A DNA stretch of 64,000 bases from Vreelandella glaciei (GTDB taxonomy: Bacteria > Pseudomonadota > Gammaproteobacteria > Pseudomonadales > Halomonadaceae): positions 1 to 64,000 of the forward strand of contig NZ_JACCDE010000026.1 in NCBI RefSeq assembly GCF_013415125.1, in the 5' to 3' direction. Below, one piece after another: positions 1 to 8,662 of the stretch. Position 1 is the stretch's first letter. Every line of letters starts with the position of its first letter. The notes below the pieces were generated by a model. The model was not told the origin of the DNA. It saw only the letters and a list, made by a program, of their open reading frames with translations, and made no database searches. Both the position numbers and the translations under genes were made by a program.

Positions 1-2
1 CT

Positions 3-134
3 GGCGCGGAACTTGACGTTGGGCATGGCACTGTCTGGGTGAATGGCGATATTCGCTATATTGCCATGCAGTTCAGTAGGTTAGAAGCATTCCTGGGGGC
101 CGGTCTCACGGATTCAGGAAGCACTATGTTTTGA
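3..134 (+). CDS. 3' end of an unknown gene, cut by the window edge
   Basis: An open frame runs from the window edge to a TGA at 132-134 and encodes about 43 residues. The start of the tail (GTVWVNGDIRY) alternates polar and aromatic residues in a way that recalls an outer-membrane autotransporter barrel. The last residues do not form a classical terminal strand, although the final residue is Phe. Without the upstream part the family cannot be named. The next gene starts about 200 bases later and has its own ribosome binding site, so this is a separate transcription unit or its end. Confidence 0.35.
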   Translation, partial: GAELDVGHGTVWVNGDIRYIAMQFSRLEAFLGAGLTDSGSTMF

Positions 135-331
135 GGGTAATCAATCTATTAAGGAGGATGAGGATAAGTTCACTAGGATAGGTGCTTATTTTCTCTAAGT
201 GCATAATTTTATTAACGTATTAGGTATTAACCGTCGTAGCGTTAATGAGGTGCACTCGATAGATTCGCAGTGACGCTGATTGTGTTTCACCACGGATGCT
301 GACAAGTGAGACGACAAGGAGGAAGTGACAG

Positions 332-943
332 ATGACCGATCAAGGAAAGCAGCCCAATCCAGGCGCACCCAACCAGACAAGCCACTCAACGGAGTCGCTC
401 AAACAGCAAGGACGCGATACCGCACATGAGGTGAGTGATGCGGCCCATCATCAAGCTGAAAGCTATTTTAATCAACAGCGCGATACTGCTGCAGATCAGT
501 CCCACAAGCTAACCGGCGTTCTACAAAAGATGGCCGACGAGTTTGATAATCAGCAGCAGCCTTATTTTTCTAAACAAGCACGAAAGTTTGCTGACACCAC
601 TGAGCGCTTTTCGCATAGTTTGCGGGATAAAGATTTACACACCGTCTGCAATGAAGCGAAGAGTTTTAGCCGCCGCGAACCCGCGCTGTTTATAGGTGGT
701 GTTATTGCCGCTGGTTTCTTGGCTTCCCGCTTTCTGCGTAGTTCTGGCCAGCACTCGCATAGTGACGATTCGCACTCACGTTATTCAAATACCACCGACG
801 AGCGCGCAACGGGTCTTCCGATGCAGGAAAACGTACCTGCCGGGCAGGCGTCACCAGTTAGCCAATCATCAAGTCTTTCAGGCAGCTCCGTTGCCGGTAA
901 TGGAGCACTAGGTTCATCGGGTCGAGAAAATGGAATGCCCTAA
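332..943 (+). CDS. Small single-pass membrane protein, stress type
   Basis: 203 residues, with an AAGGAGG-type ribosome binding site just upstream. The N-terminal half is very polar, Gln/His/Asp rich and probably helical. A single hydrophobic segment lies around residues 117-135 (ALFIGGVIAAGFLASRFL), followed by a low-complexity Ser/His/Gly tail. I do not recognise a named domain. It sits 23 bases ahead of a YqjE/holin-like gene and a DUF3618 gene, so by context it is an inner-membrane component of the same general-stress or osmotic-stress operon (compare elaB/yqjDE in enterobacteria). The composition resembles 'nutrient deprivation-induced' proteins, but that is inference. Confidence 0.75.
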   Translation: MTDQGKQPNPGAPNQTSHSTESLKQQGRDTAHEVSDAAHHQAESYFNQQRDTAADQSHKLTGVLQKMADEFDNQQQPYFSKQARKFADTTERFSHSLRDKDLHTVCNEAKSFSRREPALFIGGVIAAGFLASRFLRSSGQHSHSDDSHSRYSNTTDERATGLPMQENVPAGQASPVSQSSSLSGSSVAGNGALGSSGRENGMP

Positions 944-966
944 CGTAAGGGCCAGGGAGGCACAGA

Positions 967-1404
967 ATGGATTCGGATAACAAACCCACGTCGCAAAGTT
1001 CATCGGTCGGTACGCTACTGTCGACGGTGATGCAGGAAATTAGCTCGCTGGTGCGCAACGAAGCCGCGCTCGCCAAGACCGAGATGGCCGAGAAAACCCA
1101 TCAAGCAATGGGCGCCATTGCTTCGATTGCGATGGCCGGTGCGGTACTGATGGGCGGCTTTTTAACCCTGTTGGCAGCGTTAGTCTTTCTGCTTAATGAG
1201 GTGCTTCCGCCCGAGACCACACCGTGGCTCTCTGCGTTGATTGTCGGCGTCGTTGTGTCGGTTATCGGTGTGATGATGCTTAAAGCGGGCCAGAAGAAAC
1301 TGCAGGCGCGTAATTTGATGCCCAGCCGTACGATGCATAGTTTGCAAAGCGACAAAACAACGGCGAAACAGCATCAGCACAACGTCAAGGAGGAGTTGAA
1401 ATGA
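967..1404 (+). CDS. Phage-holin-superfamily / YqjE-like membrane protein
   Basis: 145 residues. A polar N-terminus is followed by a charged helix with the pattern SSLVRNEAALAKTEMAEK, typical of the actinobacterial 'phage holin family' and of E. coli YqjE. Two transmembrane helices lie near residues 50-77 and 85-105, with a short basic/polar tail after them. Despite the family name these chromosomal proteins are not lysis proteins; YqjD/YqjE/ElaB-type proteins are membrane proteins made in stationary phase. The stop overlaps the start of the next gene (ATGA, 1401-1404), which argues for translational coupling. Confidence 0.85.
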   Translation: MDSDNKPTSQSSSVGTLLSTVMQEISSLVRNEAALAKTEMAEKTHQAMGAIASIAMAGAVLMGGFLTLLAALVFLLNEVLPPETTPWLSALIVGVVVSVIGVMMLKAGQKKLQARNLMPSRTMHSLQSDKTTAKQHQHNVKEELK

Positions 1405-2543
1405 CGGATCATGATCATCAGCGCAGTCCCGAAGAGATTGAAAAGGATATCAATCAATCGCGCGAGCGCCTTGATTCTACCCTGCATGAAATCGAAGAGC
1501 GCTTCTCTCCTCAGCAGCTGTTGAATACCTCCTATGAGTATATTCGCCATGGAGGCGCTAACGAATTCGTGTCTAATTTAGGCACCACCATTAAGCAGAA
1601 CCCGCTGCCGTTTCTGGTCACCACTGCCGGTCTTGGCTGGTTAATGCTGGCCCAGCGTCACCCAAATGAGCCACACCACAAGCAGCAGTACGCGTCTGAT
1701 ATCGACCAGCGCTTTTACACCGGCGGGCAGTCTTCATCGGGCACTAGCGGCTCCCATGGCGCGCCAGGTATACCCGTGCATGAAGGCACGCATCCCAACG
1801 CTGGAACCCCCACCTACAGCGGTGGTTCAGAAAGCCATAGCGATGGTCAAGGCCGTATGAGCCGGGCGAAAGAAGGTGCCAACAGCATGAAAGACGGTGC
1901 CAAAGGCAAAGCCCAACACTTAGGCGAAAAAGCCAAGCACACCGCACAGCAATGGGGCAGTAAGGCTCACCAAATGGGGGATAATATGCGCAATTCTTCA
2001 TCCCATCTTCAGCACAGTGCTCACGATCGCATGCACGATATGGAGCATCGTGCTCACCAGTCCGTGAGCCAAGCCTCCGATTTTATCCAGGACCATCCGC
2101 TAGTGGTCGGCGCACTCGGATTTGCGCTGGGTGCCGCCTTAGGCGGTATTTTCCCCGCCACCAAGAAAGAGGATGAGTACATGGGTGAGTATCGCGACCG
2201 CGTTATGCATAAGGCCGCCGAAACCGGGCAAGCGCAAGCGGATAAGGCTCAGCATACTGTTCATGAAAAAGCGGAATCCGCCCATGAAAAAGCCGAATCT
2301 GCTTCTGCTAAAGGTGATTCCCATCGCGCTAACGATGCGAATGTAAATGCCCCGCAGCATCAGGAGGCGGGAGTTGCAGGCTCACCCACCCCAACGCCCA
2401 CAACTGAGCGCTCTGCACCTGAGAGCTATGGCCAGAAACATGAGCACCAAAAGCATGACCACCAGAAACATAGCCAGGGCTTGGCGGGGTCGAGCACACC
2501 CTCCGGCAACACCCAAGGGTCGGGGACTAACCACACGCCCTAA
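1401..2543 (+). CDS. DUF3618 family membrane protein with long polar tail
   Basis: 380 residues, translationally coupled to the preceding YqjE-like gene. The N-terminus (RSPEEIEKDINQSRERLDST) is the DUF3618 signature. A hydrophobic stretch lies around residues 70-86. A long His/Ser/Gly/Lys-rich linker follows, then a second hydrophobic region near residue 235 (HPLVVGALGFALGAALGG) that resembles the C-terminal anchor of DUF883/YqjD proteins. After it come KAESAHEKAES-type repeats and a His/Gln-rich tail. It is probably an inner-membrane protein exposing disordered, charged arms. The likely role is in envelope or osmotic stress; the biochemical function is unknown. A hairpin terminator follows at 2579. 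Confidence 0.85.
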   Translation: MTDHDHQRSPEEIEKDINQSRERLDSTLHEIEERFSPQQLLNTSYEYIRHGGANEFVSNLGTTIKQNPLPFLVTTAGLGWLMLAQRHPNEPHHKQQYASDIDQRFYTGGQSSSGTSGSHGAPGIPVHEGTHPNAGTPTYSGGSESHSDGQGRMSRAKEGANSMKDGAKGKAQHLGEKAKHTAQQWGSKAHQMGDNMRNSSSHLQHSAHDRMHDMEHRAHQSVSQASDFIQDHPLVVGALGFALGAALGGIFPATKKEDEYMGEYRDRVMHKAAETGQAQADKAQHTVHEKAESAHEKAESASAKGDSHRANDANVNAPQHQEAGVAGSPTPTPTTERSAPESYGQKHEHQKHDHQKHSQGLAGSSTPSGNTQGSGTNHTP

Positions 2544-2578
2544 CATTGCTGATGTGGCTGATAAAAAATGAGTGAAAC

Positions 2579-2609
2579 CAGTGGCCGCTTAATGCGGCCA
2601 CTGTTCTTT
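2579..2609 (+). terminator. Rho-independent-like terminator of the stress operon
   Basis: Ten-base perfect stem (CAGTGGCCGC / GCGGCCACTG, 2579-2588 and 2594-2603) with loop TTAAT, followed by TTCTTTA. The U tract is short but the placement, 36 bases after the DUF3618 stop, fits. Confidence 0.7.
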
Positions 2610-2676
2610 AGTAAGGACGGTTTAGTAAGAACGGTTTAGTAAGAACGGTTTAGCAAAGACAGTTTGGCAAGCACAT
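2607..2676 (+). repeat. Five tandem 14-bp units
   Basis: Direct repeats with unit TTTAGTAAGAACGG start at 2607, 2621, 2635, 2649 and 2663. Units 2 and 3 are identical; units 1, 4 and 5 diverge progressively. The array starts inside the terminator tail. The remainder of the 2544-3009 gap is AT-rich and shows nothing else I can name. Confidence 0.8.
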
Positions 2677-3009
2677 TTGGCATAAAAAGCCAGCACAAAA
2701 AGCCGCTAACAACGCTAATCGATAGCGGCAAACCATAAGCGTTATTGGGATTACCAATATGGTCCTCTGAAAGCGTTTTTAAATATTCAACTATCTGTTT
2801 TTAAATGGATATTTTTAAAAAGATGATTGATTGGACGCCGCGCTGCTGCATTGCAAGTTAGTCAATAACCGCTACAGTAAAAGCAGCTTGGATAGGAGGC
2901 GAAATTATTAGCCTTCATTTTTGCGTTTATCATGCTATTCAAGGAGCCCGGTTGGCTGAGATAGCCAGGGCAATAAGGAAACCCAGACCCTCACCATAAG
3001 GAAAAAGCG

Positions 3010-3156
3010 ATGACTCAAGCCTCCGAGCACGATAAAAAAGCGCCTAAAGACCGCGACGATCACCACGATGATGCCAATCCAATGCCGGATACCCATCACG
3101 TTAATACCGATTCCGACAGCCAGAAATCAAAGGATGACCAGAAAAAAGGTCACTAA
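3010..3156 (+). CDS. 48-residue His/Asp-rich protein
   Basis: Short reading frame with ATG at 3010 preceded by AAGGAAA. The product is extremely hydrophilic (DDHHDDANPMPDTHH core, Lys-rich ends), with no hydrophobic segment and no cysteine. Halomonads often carry such small acidic/His-rich proteins beside stress membrane proteins, but I know no function; metal or water binding would be speculation. A strong terminator follows 42 bases after the stop, which supports a real transcript. Confidence 0.6.
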   Translation: MTQASEHDKKAPKDRDDHHDDANPMPDTHHVNTDSDSQKSKDDQKKGH

Positions 3157-3197
3157 CGGCTGCACCAGGCACGGCGAATAACACTTGGCTGGGCCAG

Positions 3198-3225
3198 AGG
3201 CGCTACTGCTTGTAGCGCCTTTTTA
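3198..3225 (+). terminator. Rho-independent terminator
   Basis: Nine-base perfect stem (AGGCGCTAC / GTAGCGCCT, 3198-3206 and 3212-3220) with a five-base loop and a TTTTT run. It ends the 48-residue gene's transcript. Confidence 0.85.
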
Positions 3226-3279
3226 CTTTTCCCCTTAGCCTACCTTCCTAGCCAGATAACGTCGGCATTCGCCTATTGA

Positions 3280-4179
3280 TCACTCCCCTTGAGGTGAGCG
3301 CCGGGGTAGCGTATTCGAGTAGGTTTTAAGCTGTAAGTGGTGGTCATCCGCGTGCTGCAAGGCGTCTAGTGCGGTAGGGCGGTCGCGTTCGGCAAGTAGC
3401 GTGCAGAGAACTTCCGAAATGGCTAAGGCGGGGGTCAGGGTATGAAAGAAGCTATAGCTCTCCGTAGGGCAGTAAATCGTCTGCTCGGAAATGCCTGCCA
3501 GCGGTGATACTTCGCTGTCGGTGATCGACAGAATCGCCAAGCCCTTATCTTTTGCCAATTGCGCCAGCGCTAGCGAATCCACGGTATACGGTTTGATGGA
3601 TACGATAAGCACCACCTCATCAGATTTGGCGCGCATTAGCGCGTCGCCCCCGGTGCCCGCTGGGCCATCAAGGTGGACAGAGCGCTCGCCGAGCAGCGAC
3701 ATAACATAATGAAAATGCCAGGCCACCACATGGCTGGAGCGTAAGCCGAGGACATACACTTTGTTCGCCGCCGCTAACCTATCGGCCATGGCGGTTATGC
3801 GTTTCAGGGTCTCCGGCGCACAAAGTGTTGTTAGTTGTACGCTTAACCCGTGCAGCATCTGATGGGCAATATCGCTTTCCGTCGTACCAGCGGCTGCTGT
3901 GGGGTGTTGGCGCACCTTGGCAGCGAAACCGTCGCTTTTTCGGCGCAATGTTTCTGCGTAGTAGGTACGGATATCATTGTAGCCTTGAAACCCCAATACC
4001 TTGGCCAGCCGTGTCATGGTGGCCGGCTGTACCGCCGCATGGCGCGCTAATTCACGCATCGACACCAGCGCCACCTCTTCCGGGTGCTCAAGTAAGTAGC
4101 GCGCTGCCTGTTGAAGCTGGGCAGACAGCGTATCGAACTGCGCAATGATCTGATCTCTTAGCGGGTCGCTTTTTGACAT
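3280..4179 (-). CDS. MurR/RpiR family transcriptional regulator
   Basis: 299 residues in the usual two-part arrangement. An N-terminal RpiR helix-turn-helix occupies about residues 1-80 (MRELARHAAVQPATMTRLAK is the recognition region). A C-terminal SIS domain spans about 125-265 (VYVLGLRSSHVVAWHF; VVLIVSIKPYT) and normally senses a phosphosugar or related small molecule. It is divergent from the aminotransferase gene at 4380 with a 200-base AT-rich spacer, so it most likely controls that gene and itself. In proteobacteria, RpiR proteins next to class III aminotransferases often regulate amino-acid or amino-sugar catabolism. The true effector cannot be read from sequence. Confidence 0.9.
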   Translation of the reverse strand: MSKSDPLRDQIIAQFDTLSAQLQQAARYLLEHPEEVALVSMRELARHAAVQPATMTRLAKVLGFQGYNDIRTYYAETLRRKSDGFAAKVRQHPTAAAGTTESDIAHQMLHGLSVQLTTLCAPETLKRITAMADRLAAANKVYVLGLRSSHVVAWHFHYVMSLLGERSVHLDGPAGTGGDALMRAKSDEVVLIVSIKPYTVDSLALAQLAKDKGLAILSITDSEVSPLAGISEQTIYCPTESYSFFHTLTPALAISEVLCTLLAERDRPTALDALQHADDHHLQLKTYSNTLPRRSPQGE

Positions 4180-4379
4180 ATTGCTTTGCCTCTTAGCACG
4201 GCGTGGGCATGGGGTAAGTTGAATCGTAACAATGATTCATTTGTTTTAATATAAAATAATATGATTTGATTGTTGCATTATCTCGTCAGGTCGTGCCACT
4301 CTTATGCCGATATAGCCGTATATAAAGATCGTCGTATGTCGAGATGATCGGGTTCTAGGTATTTTAAAGGGAAGCTTCC

Positions 4380-5705
4380 ATGACGCGACTTCTTCATCGC
4401 AGTATTGGGCAGGCGCTGCCGCGCGCTGCCTCTGCGCGGGGCGTTTATATCACCGATACTGAGGGGCGCCAGTACCTAGACGGGTCGGGAGGGGCGGCTG
4501 TGACCAGCGTGGGGCACGCTCACCCGGAAGTGCTGGCGGCCATGCGCGATCAAATCGATAACCTCTGCTACGCGCATACCGGTTTTTTCACCACGGACGC
4601 CGCAGAAGCGCTAGCGGAGAAGCTAGTGGATTTGGCGCCTGAGCCGTTAAACCATGTCTACCTGGTATCGGGTGGGTCGGAGGCCGTTGAAGCGGCTTTA
4701 AAAATGGCGCGCCAGTATTACGTGGAAGTGGGGGAGCCTCAGCGGTGCCACATTATTGCCAGGCGCCAGAGCTATCACGGCAACACGATTGGTGCATTAG
4801 CCACGGGGGGCAATGCCATGCGGCGCCAGCAGTTTCAGCCCCTGCTACCCGAGACCCACCACGTCTCGCCCTGCTACGCCTACCGTGATAAGGGCAACGA
4901 CGAGACGCCAGAGGCGTATGCCGCTCGGTTGGCAGACGAACTTGACGCCAAAATACGTGAACTGGGTCCTGAAAGCGTGATGGCGTTTGTGGCCGAACCG
5001 GTGGTCGGCGCCACCTTGGGCGCAGTGGCCGCGGAGGCGGATTACTTCAAACGTATCCGCAAGATTTGTGACCAGTATGGCGTGTTGCTGATTCTCGACG
5101 AAGTGATGTGCGGCATGGGGCGGACAGGAACGATGTTCGCCTGCGAGCAGGAAGGCATAACGCCCGACATTATCACCATCGCTAAAGGCCTGGGCGGCGG
5201 CTATCAGCCGATTGGGGCGGTGATGCTGTCGTCGGCTATTTTTGATAGCTTCGCCAACGGCTCCGGCCTTTTTCAACATGGGCATACGTACTTGGGGCAT
5301 CCGGTCGCTGCCGCCGCCGCCAATAAAGTAGTGGAGATTATTGCCCGGCCAGCAACGCTGGCCAACGTGAACGCCATGGGGGCGCGATTACAAAGCGGCC
5401 TCGAAGCGGCGCTGGGCGAGTCCCCCTATGTGGGCGACATTCGGGGAAGGGGGCTGTTCCGCGGCATCGAACTGGTTGCCGATCGAGCGCAAAAGACCCC
5501 CTTTGATCCTGCCCGAAAAATCCACGCCAAGATCAAACGCCAAGCAATGGCACGAGGGCTGATCAGCTACCCAATGGGAGGCACGATTGGCGGTGTCTAT
5601 GGGGACCACGTGTTATTAGCCCCGCCGTATACCATTGAACCTGCCGAGATTGATCTACTGATCGAACGCATTGCCCAGGCCATTGACGCCGCGATAGCTG
5701 AATGA
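4380..5705 (+). CDS. Class III PLP-dependent aminotransferase
   Basis: 441 residues, full length for the omega-amino-acid/diamine aminotransferase fold. Visible motifs are the substrate-side GSGGAAVTSVGHAHPEV, the phosphate-binding VSGGSEAVEAALKMAR, the SYHGNT loop, the cofactor Asp in LILDEVMCGMGRTG, and the Schiff-base Lys in IAKGLGGGYQPIGAV. It transfers an amino group to pyruvate or 2-oxoglutarate in the cytoplasm; the donor is not predictable. GGGAAG-type Shine-Dalgarno before ATG 4380. A CMD-family gene starts 19 bases downstream, so the two form an operon, probably under the divergent RpiR regulator. Confidence 0.9.
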   Translation: MTRLLHRSIGQALPRAASARGVYITDTEGRQYLDGSGGAAVTSVGHAHPEVLAAMRDQIDNLCYAHTGFFTTDAAEALAEKLVDLAPEPLNHVYLVSGGSEAVEAALKMARQYYVEVGEPQRCHIIARRQSYHGNTIGALATGGNAMRRQQFQPLLPETHHVSPCYAYRDKGNDETPEAYAARLADELDAKIRELGPESVMAFVAEPVVGATLGAVAAEADYFKRIRKICDQYGVLLILDEVMCGMGRTGTMFACEQEGITPDIITIAKGLGGGYQPIGAVMLSSAIFDSFANGSGLFQHGHTYLGHPVAAAAANKVVEIIARPATLANVNAMGARLQSGLEAALGESPYVGDIRGRGLFRGIELVADRAQKTPFDPARKIHAKIKRQAMARGLISYPMGGTIGGVYGDHVLLAPPYTIEPAEIDLLIERIAQAIDAAIAE

Positions 5706-5724
5706 CCCGATAAGGAATTCTCCG

Positions 5725-6291
5725 ATGAAACCATCTCCCTGCTTACCGATTGCTGACGCTGACTGGCCCGATGACATCGCGGAGCTGCGCGAAGGATTTG
5801 CTGGCGCTCTTAACGTCTACCGCACCATGGCGCATCATCCGGCGCTGCTGACCGCGTGGGCGCCTTTTCGTCAGCATGTGGTGAAGGAGAATGCGCTAGG
5901 CCCAGAGCTGACCGAAGTGGTGATTCTCCGCGCTGGGTTTCGTCTAGCGTCCGCTTACGAGTGGGCGCACCACGTTAGCCGAGCGCTGGCGTTGGGGTTT
6001 TCCGAAGCGCGTATTAACGCTATTCGCGGCGTGCCACAACGGAGTACGGGCGTAGACGGTTTGATCATCGACGCGGTAGATGCATTGCTGGACCAGCACC
6101 GCCTGAGCAAGACGCAGGAAGCAGCGCTGGCGGAAGCGATAGGCCGGAAAGCCGTCATTGATCTCATCGCGATGGTCGGCTTTTATTCCGTACTGGGCTA
6201 TTTACTCAAGACCTATGACACCCCGATTGACGACGCTATTCAAAAGGAGGCGCAGGAAAACCCAGCGCTGTTTTCGATCACGGCACCTTAG
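5725..6291 (+). CDS. Carboxymuconolactone decarboxylase (CMD/AhpD-like) family protein
   Basis: 188 residues. The core ELTEVVILRAGFRLASAYEWAHHVSRALALGFSEARI matches the CMD domain in which the AhpD CxxC pair is replaced by a YEWxHH pattern, so it is not a peroxiredoxin-reducing AhpD. Such proteins act as small decarboxylases/isomerases or have unknown roles. The GGAATTC region in front of ATG 5725 gives a weak ribosome site; the 19-base gap to the aminotransferase suggests an operon. The stop codon lies inside a short tandem repeat array. Confidence 0.8.
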   Translation: MKPSPCLPIADADWPDDIAELREGFAGALNVYRTMAHHPALLTAWAPFRQHVVKENALGPELTEVVILRAGFRLASAYEWAHHVSRALALGFSEARINAIRGVPQRSTGVDGLIIDAVDALLDQHRLSKTQEAALAEAIGRKAVIDLIAMVGFYSVLGYLLKTYDTPIDDAIQKEAQENPALFSITAP

Positions 6292-6337
6292 CGTAGTACT
6301 TAGCGTAGTACCTTTGCGTAGTACGTTAGCGTAGTAA
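6288..6337 (+). repeat. Four tandem 12-13-bp units
   Basis: Units with core GCGTAGTAC at 6288, 6300, 6312 and 6325 (consensus TTAGCGTAGTAC). The first unit contains the TAG stop codon of the CMD-family gene. The array ends before the 3' end of xseA. Confidence 0.8.
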
Positions 6338-6380
6338 CGGTCTTGAGCAGCCGCTTGCGTTGGTATTCACCAGCGCAGCG

Positions 6381-7721
6381 CTACTTAAAGCGCCGCTTTA
6401 CCTCGACATTCAGCCTGCCTTCGCCCAGGCGCAGCTTGAGCTTCTGGCCGGGCTGGGTATCTTCCGCGCGCCGTATGACTTGTCCCTGCTCATCCTGAGC
6501 AATCGCATAGCCCCGCCCCAATACGGCCAGCGGGCTGACTGCATTGAGCTCCCGTGCAGCACTGGTTAATCGCGCCTGTCGACTTTCGAGCTGGCGCTGC
6601 ATAGCCGCACCCAAGCGCCGATGTAGTTGGCTTACCCGCTCGCTTTCCGCACGATGCAACCGCGTCATATCCTGGCTGGCTAAGCGTCTATTCAACTGCG
6701 CTACCTGGGCTTTCTGCTGAGTCAGCGTTTGCTGCATGGCACGATTTAAGCGCTGATCAAGGGCAGTTAAGTGCTGGCGCTGGCGGTTGAGCTGCTCGCC
6801 GGGGTGACGCAGCTTGGCGCGTAATGTATCTAACCGCTGGCTGTCGCGCTCTAACCGTGCCTGCATGGCCCGCTGCAGGCGGCTGTGTTGATGCTCCAGC
6901 TGGCGCTTGAGGGTGTTCTGATCCGGCACTAATCGTTCGGCGGCGGCCGATGGGGTGGGCGCGCGCATATCCGCGGCGAAATCCGCCAGGGTAACATCCA
7001 CCTCGTGACCCACCGCCGACATCACCGGTAGCCGGGAGTGAAAAATCGCCCGCGCCAAGTGCTCGTTATTAAACGCCCAGAGGTCTTCCAGGCTACCGCC
7101 GCCGCGAGTGATCAAGATCACATCGCGCTCTGGGTCTAATCGCGCCTGACGGTTAAGCAATGCCAGCGCCGATATCATCGCAGGGGCCGCTTCTGCGCCC
7201 TGTACCGGCACCGGAATCAGCGTCACATCCGCCAATGGCCAGCGGGCTTCCAGCACCGCCAGCACATCGCGAATGGCCGCCCCGGTGGCGGAGCTCAATA
7301 TCAGCAGCTTGCGGGGCGGGAAGGGCAGTGGCCGGGCGTTGGCAAACACGCCTTCGCCTTCCAACTGCGCTTTCAAGCGCTCAAAGGCCGCCAGCAGTTC
7401 TCCCAGGCCCGCCGCCTGCACAGCATCGGCAATTAGCTGGTAATCGCCCCGCGGCTCGAACAGCGACACCCGCCCGCGCAGCTTGACCTGATCGCCATCG
7501 CGCATCGGCGCCGAGACAAACCGCGCCCGCTGACGAAACAGCGCGCAACGGATCTGCGCCCGGTCATCCTTCAACGTGAAATAGACATGCCCCGACGCCG
7601 GGCGGGAAACGTTAGAGAGCTCGCCCTCCACCCACACCTCGCCCACATCGCGTTCAAGGGTTTGCTTGGCGCGCTGGTTGAGTTGGCTGACGGTGAGGGT
7701 TTGGGAGGTTGTTTGGGTCAT
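6381..7721 (-). CDS. xseA: Exodeoxyribonuclease VII large subunit
   Basis: 446 residues from ATG 7721. It degrades single-stranded DNA together with XseB, used in mismatch repair and damage tolerance in the cytoplasm. An N-terminal OB-fold occupies about residues 8-105 ([24 protein letters not shown]). The catalytic Exonuc_VII_L domain is next (ITRGGGSLEDLWAFNNE; SAVGHEVDVTLADFAADMRAPTPSAAAE), then a long coiled coil, then a C-terminal motif (VLGRGYAIAQD). An upstream in-frame ATG at 7802 would add 27 residues unlike the family. A decayed second copy of the OB-fold region sits at 13160-13325 and brackets the ABC operon. Confidence 0.95.
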   Translation of the reverse strand: MTQTTSQTLTVSQLNQRAKQTLERDVGEVWVEGELSNVSRPASGHVYFTLKDDRAQIRCALFRQRARFVSAPMRDGDQVKLRGRVSLFEPRGDYQLIADAVQAAGLGELLAAFERLKAQLEGEGVFANARPLPFPPRKLLILSSATGAAIRDVLAVLEARWPLADVTLIPVPVQGAEAAPAMISALALLNRQARLDPERDVILITRGGGSLEDLWAFNNEHLARAIFHSRLPVMSAVGHEVDVTLADFAADMRAPTPSAAAERLVPDQNTLKRQLEHQHSRLQRAMQARLERDSQRLDTLRAKLRHPGEQLNRQRQHLTALDQRLNRAMQQTLTQQKAQVAQLNRRLASQDMTRLHRAESERVSQLHRRLGAAMQRQLESRQARLTSAARELNAVSPLAVLGRGYAIAQDEQGQVIRRAEDTQPGQKLKLRLGEGRLNVEVKRRFK

Positions 7722-7828
7722 GGCAGCTGTCTGAGTGGGAGGTACTGTATGTAGAGGTAGCCTAGCATCAAATAACAGCTGCCATCGAATAGAGCGGGAC
7801 AAGTGTGCTGCCTCGCCCTAGTTCTGTG

Positions 7829-8653
7829 CTAGCGATGCTGAGCACGTCGGCGTATCCACTCACCTGGAAAGGTTAGCAACAGGCAGCAACACATCATCAG
7901 CAGCGCGAGAAGAGCTACGGACGCCATATCAGACCCCGCGTCGGAAATATTGCTATAAAGCAGTAGTGGCAGCAGGTTGATCTGTGAACCGGTAAGCGCC
8001 AGAGCGGTACCATAGGCGCCGAAGGCAACGGCTGCGCATAGGCTCCATGAGGAGACTAACGCGGGCATTAACGGCGGTAGGTAAACGTCACGAATCTGCT
8101 GCCAACGAGTGGCGCCAAAGCTTTCGGCCATCACTAACTGGCGGCGGTTGAGCCCTTGTACCACTGGCAGCATCACCAGAACCACGCGGGGTACCAAGAA
8201 GTAGGCATACACGAATACCAGTCCTTGAGGGGTATACACAAAGCGGCCAAACCACGCGGGGTCAACCCCAATCAATGCCAGGGACAGAGTGATAAAGCCC
8301 GCTCGCCCCAATAGCAGGATAAAGCCATACGCCACAATCAGGCCGCTGAACACCAGCGGGAGCGAGACCAGCCAAAGCAGGAAAAAGCGCCTGCGCGCTG
8401 GCTGGTGGTAAAGAAACTCGGCAATCACAACGCCGACGACGACCGAGAACAGCGCGGTGCTGGCGGATAAGGCGACGCTCGTCATCAGGCTTTTAAGCAC
8501 CAGCCCCTCACTGAGCAGACGGGCACCGGTGGTGATAGGCGAGTCAAGTGCTGCGATGACCAGGAGCGCCAGCGGCACAATAAAAAACAGCGTATAGATA
8601 ATGCCGCTGGGTAGAACCAGCGGCAAAACAGTAAAAAAGCGCAGACGAGGCAT
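7829..8653 (-). CDS. ABC transporter inner-membrane permease (second permease of operon)
   Basis: 274 residues with six hydrophobic helices and the binding-protein-dependent permease signature in the loop RQLVMAESFGATRWQQIRDVYLPPL (EAA-type loop, about residues 178-202). It pairs with the permease at 10762-11553 to make the membrane channel of a polyamine/iron/thiamine-type (PotBC/ThiP-like) importer. It starts 9 bases after the substrate-binding gene stop, so it is the last gene of the operon. It ends near the xseA 5' end. Confidence 0.9.
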   Translation of the reverse strand: MPRLRFFTVLPLVLPSGIIYTLFFIVPLALLVIAALDSPITTGARLLSEGLVLKSLMTSVALSASTALFSVVVGVVIAEFLYHQPARRRFFLLWLVSLPLVFSGLIVAYGFILLLGRAGFITLSLALIGVDPAWFGRFVYTPQGLVFVYAYFLVPRVVLVMLPVVQGLNRRQLVMAESFGATRWQQIRDVYLPPLMPALVSSWSLCAAVAFGAYGTALALTGSQINLLPLLLYSNISDAGSDMASVALLALLMMCCCLLLTFPGEWIRRRAQHR

Positions 8654-8662
8654 GGCGTGGCC

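Noticed and set aside
2935-3005. GGCTGAGATAGCC stretch resembling part of a TPP riboswitch
   Set aside because: The CUGAGA piece is present, but the second conserved stretch (ACCUGAUCUGG...GCGUAGGGA) is missing and the downstream gene is not a thiamine gene.
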